Shown: positions 34,070-43,155, numbered from the stretch's first letter. The stretch is 64,000 bases of DNA from Leucobacter sp. wl10 (GCF_003569785.1 NZ_KZ983992.1:123080-187079); one strand, 5' to 3'. The notes: a model not told the origin generated them from the sequence alone. Program-made: numbers and translations.

Positions 34070-35296
34070 ATGTCGAACACGCGGCCAGCCCCCGTCAGCC
34101 AGGGAACCGAGGAGCCCGAGTACGAGCTCTGGGAGCCGCTCGATCCCGATGCCGCGGGCGTGTTCCGCGGCGTGTCGTCCGACGACCTCGCCTACCGGGA
34201 CCGCGCGCGCGAGTTCGTGCAGACCGAGGTGCGACCCGTCATCGCCGGCATCTGGGACCGCGCGGAGTACCCGCTCGATCTGGCCCGCCGGCTCGGCGAG
34301 CTCGACCTGCTGCGCGACGGGATCGAGGTGCCCGGCTTCCCCGAGCAGAGCCTGCTCGCGGCCAGCCTCACCACGATGGAGCTCTCCCGCGGCGACGGCT
34401 CCATCGCCACGATCGTGGGCGTGCAGGGCGGGCTCGCCCTGCGATCCATCGCCCTCTGCGGATCGGACGAGCAGAGGGACCGCTGGCTCGAGCCGCTCTC
34501 CCGCGGCACCGAGCTCGGGGCCTTCGCCCTGACCGAGCCGACGCACGGATCCGACTCCGTCAGCCTCGAGACCCGCGCCGATGCGGACGGCGACCACTAC
34601 GTGATCACCGGGCACAAGAAGTGGATCGGCTCGGGCAGCGTCGGCCAGATCGCCGTCGTCTGGGCTCGCGGCGGCGACGGACAGGTGCAGGGCTTCCTCG
34701 TGCCGCAGGACTCGCCCGGCTACCGCGCGTCGACGATCGGGGGCAAGGTGTCGCTGCGCGGCATCTGGCAGGCGCGCATCGAACTCGACGGCGTGCGCGT
34801 GCCGGCGAGCGCCAGGATGCCGGGCGCACGCAGCTTCAAGGACACCGCGCGCGTGCTGCAGGCCACGAGGCTCGGTGTGGCCTGGGGGGCGCTCGGGCAG
34901 GCCACCGCCGTCTACGAGACCGCGGTGCACTACGCGAAGCAGCGCGTGCAGTTCGGCCGCCCGCTCGCCGCCTCGCAGATCGTGCAGGCGCGCCTTGCCG
35001 AGATGCTCAGCCAGCTCACCTCGCTGCAGTCGCTGCTCATGCAGCTCACGCGCGCCGAGGAGCGGGGCGAGCTCTCGGGCCCCGCGGCATCTCTCGGCAA
35101 GTACACCGCCACCCGCACGGCCCGCGACATGGCCCGCAACGCGCGCGACCTGCTCGGCGGCAACGGGATCCTGCTCGAGAACCGCGTCGCCCGCCACTTC
35201 GCCGACATCGAGGCCCTGCACACCTACGAGGGCACCGAGACCGTGCAGGCGCTCATCATCGGCCGCGACATCACGGGAGTCTCGGCGTTCGCCTAG
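34070..35296 (+). CDS. Acyl-CoA dehydrogenase, glutaryl-CoA dehydrogenase-like
   Basis: 408-aa FAD enzyme. The N-terminal helical domain starts LWEPLDPDAAGVF; the FAD/substrate motif is FALTEPTHGSDS near 158-169; and the C-terminal domain has LLGGNGILLENRVARHFADIEALHTYEGTETVQALIIGRDITG, with the catalytic Glu in TYEGTE. This ending is typical of glutaryl-CoA dehydrogenases and close relatives, which oxidise and may decarboxylate glutaryl-CoA, but a short branched acyl-CoA substrate is possible. GAGAGGA precedes the ATG. It is controlled by a divergent TetR protein and has no pathway genes beside it. Confidence 0.9.
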   Translation: MSNTRPAPVSQGTEEPEYELWEPLDPDAAGVFRGVSSDDLAYRDRAREFVQTEVRPVIAGIWDRAEYPLDLARRLGELDLLRDGIEVPGFPEQSLLAASLTTMELSRGDGSIATIVGVQGGLALRSIALCGSDEQRDRWLEPLSRGTELGAFALTEPTHGSDSVSLETRADADGDHYVITGHKKWIGSGSVGQIAVVWARGGDGQVQGFLVPQDSPGYRASTIGGKVSLRGIWQARIELDGVRVPASARMPGARSFKDTARVLQATRLGVAWGALGQATAVYETAVHYAKQRVQFGRPLAASQIVQARLAEMLSQLTSLQSLLMQLTRAEERGELSGPAASLGKYTATRTARDMARNARDLLGGNGILLENRVARHFADIEALHTYEGTETVQALIIGRDITGVSAFA

Positions 35297-35299
35297 GGG

Positions 35300-35332
35300 C
35301 GCCCGGCTCCCGCTGCTCCCGCCGGCCGGGCG
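35300..35332. terminator. Hairpin between convergent genes
   Basis: Perfect 8-bp arms CGCCCGGC (35300-35307) and complement (35325-35332) directly after the acyl-CoA dehydrogenase stop. Modest strength. Confidence 0.35.
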
Positions 35333-35367
35333 AACGTCTCGAGGTCGCGCGCAGGCTCGACGGCGCG

Positions 35368-36396
35368 TCAATAGCCGGCCAGGAGATTCACCTCATGGTC
35401 GGCGCGACGGCCGTCGAGCATGGCGCGCAGATCCGAGACGCCGCTCTCGAGCATCACGTCCCGCACGAAATAGGCGTTCGAGGCCTGATCGCCCGACACG
35501 ACCACATTCGGTAGGCGGTGCACGCCGAGCCGCGAGGGGGTGCTGAAGTGCCGGCCGGGCGGCATCGCATCCTCGTAGTCCCACCAGACGTCAGAGGCGA
35601 ACGCGCCGAGCTCGCCGCAGGTCAGAGCGTCGTAGACCGCGCGCTCGACCACCAGGTCGCCGCGTGCGATGTTGACGAGACAGGCCCCCGGATCCATCTC
35701 CGCGAACGCCGCGCGGTCCATCATGCCCCGTGTGAGGTCGGTGGACGGAGCCGCCAGCACCACGACCGAGGCTCCGCGCAGGGCCTCGTGCAGTCCGCCC
35801 TGGCCGTAGACCCGGTCGGCTGACGGGGTCGGCGCCGCAGGGTTACGGCGGACGACGCGCACCTCCATCTCGAACGCCCGGGCCACCGCCGCGACGCGGG
35901 TGCCGATCTGCCCGGCGCCGACGATGGTGATGGTACTGCCGTGGAGAACGCTCCCGACGCCGCCGTCCCTCCAGTAGGGCACGAACTGGCCGGCGACGTG
36001 CTCGGCGTGCTTCCGCACGATCTGCTTCACGCACGCGAGGACGAGCGCCCAGGCGTGCTCGGAGATGGCGGGCTGATGCGCGTTCGGGACATTGGCCAGC
36101 CGGATACCGCGCTCGGCCATCGACCGCAGCGGCAAGCGGTCGCACCCCGAGTGCATCCATGCCACGAAGCGCAGTCGAGCGGCGGCCTCCACGACCTCGT
36201 CGGGGAGGGTCCACGTCAGGATCGCGTCGGCATCGGCGGCTTTCGCGAGGTACTCGCTCCGCTCCGCTCCGTAGGGTATATCGAGGCCGGGTGACCAGGA
36301 GAGGCCCTGCACCTCCGCGTCGGGGCCGAGGCCATCGCGCACCCTCGCCAGTTCCGGCTCGTCCGCGTGCCAGCCTGCAAGCACCTTCCAGTTCAT
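35368..36396 (-). CDS. D-isomer-specific 2-hydroxyacid dehydrogenase-like protein with altered catalytic site
   Basis: 342 aa with the NAD-binding domain typical of the family: IVGAGQIGTR at 158-167 and the catalytic Arg in NIARGDLVVE (Arg245). In most members the catalytic His lies in a TPH-x-A segment; here the aligned stretch PNVVVSGDQAS gives Asp303 instead. The protein may therefore use another base, act on an unusual substrate, or have lost dehydrogenase activity. ATG 36396 follows AAGGA. It is the last gene of the minus-strand operon that begins with the ABC-transporter binding protein and includes a racemase and an arginase-like enzyme, 77 bp after the racemase. Confidence 0.78.
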   Translation of the reverse strand: MNWKVLAGWHADEPELARVRDGLGPDAEVQGLSWSPGLDIPYGAERSEYLAKAADADAILTWTLPDEVVEAAARLRFVAWMHSGCDRLPLRSMAERGIRLANVPNAHQPAISEHAWALVLACVKQIVRKHAEHVAGQFVPYWRDGGVGSVLHGSTITIVGAGQIGTRVAAVARAFEMEVRVVRRNPAAPTPSADRVYGQGGLHEALRGASVVVLAAPSTDLTRGMMDRAAFAEMDPGACLVNIARGDLVVERAVYDALTCGELGAFASDVWWDYEDAMPPGRHFSTPSRLGVHRLPNVVVSGDQASNAYFVRDVMLESGVSDLRAMLDGRRADHEVNLLAGY

Positions 36397-36473
36397 CGCG
36401 CTGCTTCCTTTCGTATCGTCATCGGTCGCCCGTGGCCGGCGCCGGCGCCATGCGGCGAGGCGCTGCGCGCCGG

Positions 36474-37211
36474 TCAGAACGGGCGGCGGTGCGCAGCGTT
36501 CATCGCGAGCCCGACCATCGTCGTGAAGTCGTAGACGGGCAGCCCGGTGCGCCGCTGCGTCTCGGCGGCATAGGCGGGCAGGGCCGCGCACTCGAACAGG
36601 ATCGCGCCGGCCCCGACCCGATGCAGTCCGGCGGAGGCCGTGACGACCTCCTCGGCGACGGCCGGGCGGTCGAGTGCGTCGCCCGGGCCGAACATGGTGT
36701 AGTGGAAGCTCGGAGCCTCCTCGAGACCGGCGACCAGCAACGGACTCGGGAGACCGGGAAACTCCTCGCGCAGGAACCCCTCGGTCAGGGTTCGGGAGTC
36801 GGCGGTCACGATGCCGATCGGCACGGTGTCGCCCAGCATCGCCGCGATCAGGGGCAGCTGCAGCAGGCTCGACAGCAGGACCTGACTCCCGGGGAGCGCC
36901 CTCGCAACCGCGGCCTGGTAGCGGATCATGAAGCCGCAGTTGCTCGTCACGATCCCGGTGCCCTCACCGGCGAGAGCACCGGCAGCCTCGACGACCGCCC
37001 CCTCGAACTCGCGGCCGGCATCGGCGAGGATCGCGGGCACGCTGAGACGGGGCACCCGCCGGTACAGGGTCGGCGCGCCGAAGGTCGCCGCGTGCCCGAC
37101 GTCCCCCGGGATGAACGGCGAATCGAAATCGAGGCACACGACCCCGACCTCGTAGCCGTAGGTGCGGGCCCCGTCTCGGCGCCGGAAGACGCCGTCCGCC
37201 GGTGCGCTCAT
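36474..37211 (-). CDS. Aspartate/glutamate racemase-superfamily protein
   Basis: 245 aa with the two-Cys active-site pattern of cofactor-independent racemases: Cys92 in VTSNCGFM and Cys208 in LFECAALP. GVVCLDFDSPFIPGDVGHA at the start and a Pro-rich middle fit the Asp/Glu/hydantoin racemase superfamily, which also includes maleate isomerases and arylmalonate decarboxylases (the latter keep only one Cys). With both Cys kept, racemisation of an amino acid or hydantoin-like compound is more likely. ATG 37211 overlaps the arginase-like stop by 4 bp. Confidence 0.8.
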   Translation of the reverse strand: MSAPADGVFRRRDGARTYGYEVGVVCLDFDSPFIPGDVGHAATFGAPTLYRRVPRLSVPAILADAGREFEGAVVEAAGALAGEGTGIVTSNCGFMIRYQAAVARALPGSQVLLSSLLQLPLIAAMLGDTVPIGIVTADSRTLTEGFLREEFPGLPSPLLVAGLEEAPSFHYTMFGPGDALDRPAVAEEVVTASAGLHRVGAGAILFECAALPAYAAETQRRTGLPVYDFTTMVGLAMNAAHRRPF

Positions 37212-38107
37212 GCTCTCCGCCGTTCTCCGCCGAACATCGCGAAGTAATAGCAGAGGTAGGCGGCGAGGTTCGAGGTCCGGTCGCCCAGGTCGGTCATCGG
37301 GTTGACCTCGGTCACCGCGAAGCCGTCGGCGTAGGGCGCCAGCGCCTTCACGAGCTCGATGCCCTCGCGCGAGGTGAGTCCACCCGGCTCATGCGCTCCC
37401 GCACCCGGGGCGTAGGCGGGATCGATCGTGTCGATGTCGAAGCTGAAGAACAGGTGTTCGGCGGATCGCACCCGGTCGAGGATGCGCTCCATGGCCGCCT
37501 CGACCCCGATCCGCGAGAACTCCAGCGCCGGGATCTGGGCCGGACCCTCCCGCCTGATGAACTCGAGCGACGAGGGAAAATTGAAGTGCCTGAGGCCCAG
37601 CTGGATGGTGTGGCGGTGATCCACGCGCTCGAGCTCAAGTGAGCGGCGCATCCCGCTCGACTGGCTGAAGCTGCCCTGCCTCGGGTTGTGGTCCATGAGA
37701 TCGAGGTGCGCGTCGAAGTGCACGACGGCGACCGATCCCTCGACCGCGTCGTGCAGGCCCTTGACGCCGGCGTAGAGCAGGCAGTCGTCTCCTCCGAGCA
37801 GGATCGGCACGCGACCGTGCCGGACCGTATCGGACACCGTTGCCGATGCCGCGTCGAGGGTGGCCATCAGATCGTGCGGCACCACGTCCACATCGGGGAG
37901 GTCGATGCGGAGATCGGGCGCGGGCCTGAGCTCCTCGGTCTCCACTGAGTACACATGGCCGTTCTCGGCGCGCATCGTGATCCAGCCTAGCGCCTCCCTG
38001 ATCTTGCCGGGCGCGTACCGGGATCCCGGCCAGCCGAGGGTGGCCGCTCCGTCGTAGGGCACGGCTACGAGATCGAAGGACCGCGGGCTGCCTGTTTGGT
38101 GGTTCAT
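37208..38107 (-). CDS. Arginase/agmatinase-superfamily ureohydrolase with Asp in place of the first metal His
   Basis: 299 aa. Binuclear Mn motifs: FDAHLDL at 131-137 (Asp132, His134, Asp136) and SFDIDTIDPAYAPG at 222-235 (Asp224, Asp226). The first ligand motif, normally GGDHS, is GGDDC (105-109), so Asp108 replaces the usual His. Five of the six ligands remain, and Asp could coordinate the metal, but the substrate may be unusual. Relatives hydrolyse arginine, agmatine, guanidinobutyrate, formiminoglutamate or guanidinopropionate. The ATG starts directly after the livGF stop and the stop overlaps the racemase start by 4 bp, so it is tightly coupled to the transporter. Confidence 0.82.
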   Translation of the reverse strand: MNHQTGSPRSFDLVAVPYDGAATLGWPGSRYAPGKIREALGWITMRAENGHVYSVETEELRPAPDLRIDLPDVDVVPHDLMATLDAASATVSDTVRHGRVPILLGGDDCLLYAGVKGLHDAVEGSVAVVHFDAHLDLMDHNPRQGSFSQSSGMRRSLELERVDHRHTIQLGLRHFNFPSSLEFIRREGPAQIPALEFSRIGVEAAMERILDRVRSAEHLFFSFDIDTIDPAYAPGAGAHEPGGLTSREGIELVKALAPYADGFAVTEVNPMTDLGDRTSNLAAYLCYYFAMFGGERRRA

Positions 38108-39694
38108 CTAGCTTCCTTCTGAATCGGTGGTCGTGTTCCTCGGGTCCGTCCCGCCGCCGGTGCGCAACGAGCCGAGATAGAGTTCGATGACGCGCTCGTC
38201 GTGCAGCAGCTCCGGGCCGGTGCCCGTGAGCGCCACCCGGCCCTGCTCGAGCACATAGGCGCGATCGCTGATGGCGAGGCACTCGCGTGCGTTCTGCTCG
38301 ACGATGAGCACGCCCACGCCTGACTCGGCGATCCGCTGCACCTGCTCGAACGTGATCTCCTGCGCGGAGGGGGAGAGACCCGCCGACGGCTCGTCGAGCA
38401 GCAGGATGCGCGGTCCGCCGACCAGGGCACGGGCCATCGCGACCGACTGCCGTTGGCCGCCCGAGAGCGAACCGGCGAGACGGCCGAGCAGGGGTTTCAA
38501 CACCTCGAAGCTTTCGAGCACCTCCGCTATCCGGCCCTCGGTCTCTCTCGGCTGCGCGTAGCCGCCCATGCGCAGGTTCTCGAGCACGGTGAGGCTCGGG
38601 AACACGTTGCTCGACTGCGGCACGTAGCCGATGCCCCGATCGACCCGCCGGTGCATGGGGAGCCTCTCGATCGGCTCGCCGTCGAGCGCGATCCCGCCCT
38701 CGCTCACTCGGACCTCTCCCGCGACCGCCTTCAGCAGCGTCGACTTGCCGGCGCCATTTGCTCCGATGATCGCGACGATCTCACCGGGGCGCACCTCGGC
38801 CGAGACGTCGTTGACGATCGGGTTGCCCGGCTGGTAGCCGGCGACGATTCCGGTCACCACGAGCTTAGGCGGTTCCGTGCCGGTCGAGCTCGACGCACCC
38901 GCCACCGTGAGTGGCGTACCCGTTCCGCCCTTGCCGAGATAGGCCTCCACCACCTCGGGGGAGGAGGCGACCTCGGCGGGGGTGCCGACGGCGATGACCG
39001 CACCGCCGCCCATGCAGATCACGTGGTCGCTGAGATTCATGATCGCGTCCATGTCGTGCTCGATGAACAGGATCGTGAGTCCCTCGTCCCGCAACTCTAC
39101 GAGGTGCTGCATGACGGTCTCCCGCAGAGCCGGGTTTACCCCGGCGAGGGGCTCGTCGAGCATCAGCAGCTTCGGCTCCAGCATCAGCGACCGCGCGATC
39201 TCCAGCAGACGGCGCTGACCCCCGGACAGGCCGGCCGCATCCTCGTCCCGCTTCTCGAACAGCCTGACCCGGGCCAGCAGCTCCTCCGCGCGCGCCGTGT
39301 TGGCGTTCTCCCGGGGCCGCCACGCGGGCGACAGCCCGGCGAGCGCGAGACGCTCGCCGGGCTGCTCGGGGGCGGCGAGCAGGAGATTCTCGAGCACGCT
39401 CATGCCGGGGACGAGGCGCGTGAGCTGAAAGCTGCGAACGAGACCGGAGCGGGCGATCCGGTAGCCGGGAACGCCGGTGATGTCCTCGCCCATGAAGTGC
39501 CAGGCGCCGGAGTCGGCCCGTTCGAAACCGGTGAGGATGTTGAAGAGCGTCGATTTGCCCGCGCCGTTCGGTCCGATGAGGCCCGTGAGCCTGCCCGTGG
39601 GCACGGCGAACTCCGCGACGTCTACGGCCTTCACGCCGCCGAAGGATCGGCTGACGGAGGTCGCGGTCAGCATGGGTTCGGGGAACGTCGTCAT
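38108..39694 (-). CDS. Fused LivG-LivF double ATP-binding protein of a Liv-type ABC importer
   Basis: 528-aa single polypeptide with two complete cassettes. The LivG-like half (about 8-255): Walker [10 protein letters not shown] 41-49, signature LSGGQRRLLEIARSL 156-170, LDEPLAGVNP 179-188. A Ser/Thr/Gly-rich linker spans about 256-276. The LivF-like half (277-510): GANGAGKST 311-319, LSGGQRQSVAMARAL 410-424, LLLDEPSAGLSP 431-442. In most bacteria LivG and LivF are separate proteins; no stop or frameshift is seen between them here. Each half keeps its Walker B Glu, so both sites should hydrolyse ATP. ATG 39694 overlaps the livM stop (TGATG). Confidence 0.92.
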   Translation of the reverse strand: MTTFPEPMLTATSVSRSFGGVKAVDVAEFAVPTGRLTGLIGPNGAGKSTLFNILTGFERADSGAWHFMGEDITGVPGYRIARSGLVRSFQLTRLVPGMSVLENLLLAAPEQPGERLALAGLSPAWRPRENANTARAEELLARVRLFEKRDEDAAGLSGGQRRLLEIARSLMLEPKLLMLDEPLAGVNPALRETVMQHLVELRDEGLTILFIEHDMDAIMNLSDHVICMGGGAVIAVGTPAEVASSPEVVEAYLGKGGTGTPLTVAGASSSTGTEPPKLVVTGIVAGYQPGNPIVNDVSAEVRPGEIVAIIGANGAGKSTLLKAVAGEVRVSEGGIALDGEPIERLPMHRRVDRGIGYVPQSSNVFPSLTVLENLRMGGYAQPRETEGRIAEVLESFEVLKPLLGRLAGSLSGGQRQSVAMARALVGGPRILLLDEPSAGLSPSAQEITFEQVQRIAESGVGVLIVEQNARECLAISDRAYVLEQGRVALTGTGPELLHDERVIELYLGSLRTGGGTDPRNTTTDSEGS

Positions 39695-40692
39695 CACGCT
39701 GCCACCGTCGCTTTCATCCGGGGAGCACCGCTCCTCACGAACAGCCCGTTCGGGCGGAAGACGATCGCGAGGATGAGCACGATCCCGACCAGCACGTACC
39801 GCATGGCTCCGGCCTGCTCCTGTCCGAACCAGCCGCCGCTCGCGCTCGAGAGATCCGCGATCCCGCGCAGCACCCCGTCGGTCATCGAGATGATCAGCCA
39901 GAACGCCACGGCCCCCAGGATCGGGGTGAAGACTTTCGCCCTGCCGCCGAGGATCACGATGGCGAACAGGAGGAAGGTGGTGGTCGCCGCGAAGTTGTCG
40001 GGGTTGACGTTCTGCTGGTCGACCGCGAGGACGACTCCGGCGATCGCGCCCAGCAGTCCGCCGAGCAGCATCACCTGCACCTTGACCAGGAACGTGTTCT
40101 TGCCGAAGCTCGTCACGAGGGACTCGTCCTCGCGCACACCCGCCAGCAGCCTGCCCCAGGGACCCCGCAGCAGCAGCCACAGCCCCAGCGCGATCAGCGC
40201 GACGAGTGCCCACGCGACGACGAGCAGCCAGAGGGTGCGGCCGCTGACGATGACGGGGCCGAGCGCGTACTGGTCGGCGGGGAAGGGGCTGAGCGCGTAG
40301 AACTCGTCGGCGAAGCGCTGGATGCCGTACACGCCGCCGGTGAGGGGCTGCGCCCAGCTCGAGCGAAGTACGAGACGCAGGATCTCGGCCGCTGCGATTG
40401 TGGTCATCGCCAGATAGTCGGCCCGCAGCCGAACGGTCGGCAGCGCGACGAGCAGTGAGAACAGGCCTGTCGCGATGAGGGCCATAAGGATGCCGAGCCA
40501 GAAGCCGCCGCCGAGGCTCACGGTCACCGCGAGTCCGTAGGCTCCCGCGGCCATGCTGCCGGCGAACCCGAGGTTGATGAGTCCGGCGAAGCCGAACTGC
40601 AGGTTCAGTCCGAGCGCGGCTATCGCGTATGCGGCGCAGGTGGGGGCGAGGGCCGCTCGGAGCCCGTCGACGAGGATGCTCATGCCGTCCAC
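39694..40692 (-). CDS. Branched-chain amino acid-type ABC transporter permease LivM-like
   Basis: 332-aa membrane protein with about nine or ten helices and the LivM pattern LGLNLQFGFAGLINLGFAGSMAAGAY, a TMTTIAAAEI block, and C-terminal GRAKVFTPILGAVAFWLI and FRPNGLF. ATG 40692 is used; ATG 40683 is also in frame. It lies 49 bp after the livH-like gene. Confidence 0.92.
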   Translation of the reverse strand: MDGMSILVDGLRAALAPTCAAYAIAALGLNLQFGFAGLINLGFAGSMAAGAYGLAVTVSLGGGFWLGILMALIATGLFSLLVALPTVRLRADYLAMTTIAAAEILRLVLRSSWAQPLTGGVYGIQRFADEFYALSPFPADQYALGPVIVSGRTLWLLVVAWALVALIALGLWLLLRGPWGRLLAGVREDESLVTSFGKNTFLVKVQVMLLGGLLGAIAGVVLAVDQQNVNPDNFAATTTFLLFAIVILGGRAKVFTPILGAVAFWLIISMTDGVLRGIADLSSASGGWFGQEQAGAMRYVLVGIVLILAIVFRPNGLFVRSGAPRMKATVAA

Positions 40693-40741
40693 GAAGGGCC
40701 CTCCGTTCCGATGCGCGTGACGGGGAGGCGGGAAGACGGGT

Positions 40742-41764
40742 TCATGCGACGCGCTCCTTCCGTCCGAAGAGGCCCTGGGGGCGGAAGAGCAGGATCAGCA
40801 CCAGCAGCGCGAGAGCGGTGACGTACTTCAGCTCGGCAGGGATCCAGAGTGTGCTCGCCTGCGTCGCGATGCCGATCAGCGCGCTGCCGATGACCGCGCC
40901 GAGCACGGTGCCGAGTCCGCCGAGGGTGACACCGGCGATGACGAGCAGCAGCAGCTGATTGCCCATGTCCCACCGCACCTGCTCCACGAGCCCGAGCAGC
41001 ACGCCGCCGAGCGCGGCGAAGGCCGAGCCGATCGCCCAGACGAGGGTAAGCTGCCGACCGGTCGCGATACCGGTGGCGGAGGCGAGAGTGGGGTCGTCGG
41101 CGACCGCGCGGATCGCCTGGCCCGCACGGGTGCGCTTGAGGAACAGCGCGAGCAGGCCGAGCGCGACGAGGCAGACGGCGATCGACCAGAGCGCCTTGGG
41201 AGTGATGTCCACCCCGCCGAACCTGACGGGGCTCTGCACCGCGAATTCGGTGTACGACCGGCTGCTGCCGCCCATGAACGCCAGGAGGAGGTTGCGCAGT
41301 GCGATGCCGAGCCCGATGGCCACGACCAGGGTGCTGATGGTGCCCACCCGCCTCGCCCGCAGCGCTCGCCACAGCAGCTTCTCGCTCGTGATGCCGAAGG
41401 CCGCTCCGAGCGCCACCGCGACGAGCGCGGAGAGGATCAGCGGCAGGCCGAGCCCCGAGTTGAGGAGGAGCGCCGCGCCCGCGCCGAGCGTGGCGAACTC
41501 TCCCTGCGCGAAGTTGAAGATACCGGTGGTGGAGAAGATCAGGGAGAGCCCCACGCCGATCAGGGAGAGCACCAGGCCGAGACGGAGGCCGTCGACCACG
41601 CTCTGCAGGGTGGGGCCGGCTCCCTGCGTGACGGCGCCGAGAATCAGGAGCAGGAGGACGACTCCGCCGACCGCAAGGATCCGCGGCGCCGCCCGACCGC
41701 CGCGCTTCGCGGACTCGGGACCCGAACCCAGCGCGAGAGTCTTCGTCGGACTCGACGTGCTCAT
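40742..41764 (-). CDS. Branched-chain amino acid-type ABC transporter permease LivH-like
   Basis: 340-aa membrane protein. After a hydrophilic 28-residue N-terminus comes LLLLILGAV, then the LivH signature LSLIGVGLSLIFSTTGIFNFAQGEFATLGA, and the C-terminal AGVTLGGLGTVLGAVIGSALIG and RPQGLFGRKE. It overlaps the binding-protein gene stop (TGATG), which precedes it. Confidence 0.93.
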   Translation of the reverse strand: MSTSSPTKTLALGSGPESAKRGGRAAPRILAVGGVVLLLLILGAVTQGAGPTLQSVVDGLRLGLVLSLIGVGLSLIFSTTGIFNFAQGEFATLGAGAALLLNSGLGLPLILSALVAVALGAAFGITSEKLLWRALRARRVGTISTLVVAIGLGIALRNLLLAFMGGSSRSYTEFAVQSPVRFGGVDITPKALWSIAVCLVALGLLALFLKRTRAGQAIRAVADDPTLASATGIATGRQLTLVWAIGSAFAALGGVLLGLVEQVRWDMGNQLLLLVIAGVTLGGLGTVLGAVIGSALIGIATQASTLWIPAELKYVTALALLVLILLFRPQGLFGRKERVA

Positions 41765-43011
41765 CAGCTCTGCGGCTCGCGTACGGTGTCGACCGTCTGG
41801 GTGCTGCCGTCGGCCTGCATGACGAGCACATCGTAGAGACCGGTCGTGGGCTCACCGGCCTCACTGAACCGCAGCGGGCCCGCTGCGCCGACGTACTGCA
41901 CGTCCGCGCCCTCGGCGATCTTCGCCTTGCAGTCGGCGTAGCTCGTGCACTCTTCGCCGCCGTTCGTGAGCGCGATCATCTCCGAGGAGAAATCGGCGGG
42001 ATCGGCTGATCCGGCCTGCTCCATGGCCAGTGCGCTGAGCATGGCGCAGTCGTAGAAGTAGGGGGTGAAGGCCGTGGTCTCGAGATCGGGGTTCTCCTGC
42101 AGCAGGCGCTTCGAGAACGATCCCCCCTCGCCCGAGGACGCCTGCGTGAAGGTCATACCCTCGAGGGCCGCCGGGTTGGACGGGTCGACCGATTCGGCGA
42201 GGGAGGCGATCGGCATCGCGTCGGTGCCGTAGAGCTGCACGTCCGCGGGACCCGCACCCGCCTGGATGAGACCCTGCAGGATCTTCGAACCCTCGTCGAA
42301 TGCGAAGATGACGATGGAGTCGGGCTGCGCCGAGACGATCGAGCGCACCTCGGCGTCGAGGTTGGTGGCGTTCGGATCGTAGTCCACGCGCTTCGCCACG
42401 TTCATGCCGGCTTCTTCGATGGCGGCCGCCGTCGCATTCGCGATGCCGGTCGCGTAGGAGTCGCTGCGCGAGATGATCGCGATGTTCTCACCGCCGTCGT
42501 CGGCGATCCGCTGCGCCAGGACCGCTCCCTGGAGAACGTCGGATGGCACGGTTCTGAAGTAGAGGCCGTTGTCGGGGTAGTCGCTGAGCTCGGGAGTCGT
42601 GTTCATGCCCGAGCACTGCACCGTGCCGCTGCCGGTGATCTTGTCGATGACGGAGAGCGAGATGGACGAGGAACCGGCGCCGATGATCACGGGGACGCCC
42701 TCCGACAGCAGCCGGTCGACGGCCTGGCCCGCGATGGCGGGGTCGCCGGCTTCGTCGCCGCCGCTGAAGCTCAACTCGGCACCCAGCACTCCGCCGGCCT
42801 CGTTGATGTCGGCGGCCGCGAGTTCGAGGGCCGCGATCTGCGGGGCACCGAGGCTGGCGATCGGGCCGGTCTGGGGGAGGAGCCACCCGAACGTGACGCT
42901 GTCGCCTCCGGCGTTCGGGCCGCCGTCCTGCGAGTCGTTGACGGCGCAGCCCGAGAGGAGAAGCGCGGCTGCTGACGCGAGCAACGCGAAGCGGCGTGTG
43001 TGTTTCGACAT
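41764..43011 (-). CDS. Liv-type ABC transporter substrate-binding lipoprotein
   Basis: 415 aa. The signal peptide ends in LLSGCAV, a lipobox. The mature protein is a type I periplasmic-binding (LivJ/LivK-like) fold: VTFGWLLPQTGPIASLGAPQIAALELAAADINEAGGVLG is a textbook start. The substrate in this family ranges from branched amino acids to amides, urea and aromatic acids; the linked arginase-like and racemase genes suggest a guanidino- or amino-acid-type ligand. It is the first gene of the seven-gene-long minus-strand unit and is divergent from pucR. Confidence 0.92.
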   Translation of the reverse strand: MSKHTRRFALLASAAALLLSGCAVNDSQDGGPNAGGDSVTFGWLLPQTGPIASLGAPQIAALELAAADINEAGGVLGAELSFSGGDEAGDPAIAGQAVDRLLSEGVPVIIGAGSSSISLSVIDKITGSGTVQCSGMNTTPELSDYPDNGLYFRTVPSDVLQGAVLAQRIADDGGENIAIISRSDSYATGIANATAAAIEEAGMNVAKRVDYDPNATNLDAEVRSIVSAQPDSIVIFAFDEGSKILQGLIQAGAGPADVQLYGTDAMPIASLAESVDPSNPAALEGMTFTQASSGEGGSFSKRLLQENPDLETTAFTPYFYDCAMLSALAMEQAGSADPADFSSEMIALTNGGEECTSYADCKAKIAEGADVQYVGAAGPLRFSEAGEPTTGLYDVLVMQADGSTQTVDTVREPQS

Positions 43012-43098
43012 TGAAATCTGCCTCCAGGTCTGTGGCCGGAACGGGCCGAGCTATTGAGCCTTCGAACCCCACCGTAAGGGACGGAGCGACGCAGAGAT

Positions 43099-43146
43099 AT
43101 ATACATTTACGACACCTAGACAAAATGAAAACACTTATATGTATAT
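43099..43146. promoter_or_regulatory. AT-rich inverted repeat between the transporter operon and pucR
   Basis: ATATACAT (43099-43106) and its exact complement ATGTATAT (43139-43146), 32 bp apart, lie in the most AT-rich stretch of the window. TATGAT at 43144-43149 is 6 nt before the pucR GTG, so the right arm overlaps the -10 box. Probable operator and leaderless promoter. Confidence 0.55.
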
Positions 43147-43155
43147 GATGATCCC

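Noticed and set aside
37208..38107. Assignment as hutG (formiminoglutamase) completing the hut pathway
   Set aside because: Same superfamily, but it is 15 kb away in a tight operon with a transporter and racemase, and has an altered metal motif.
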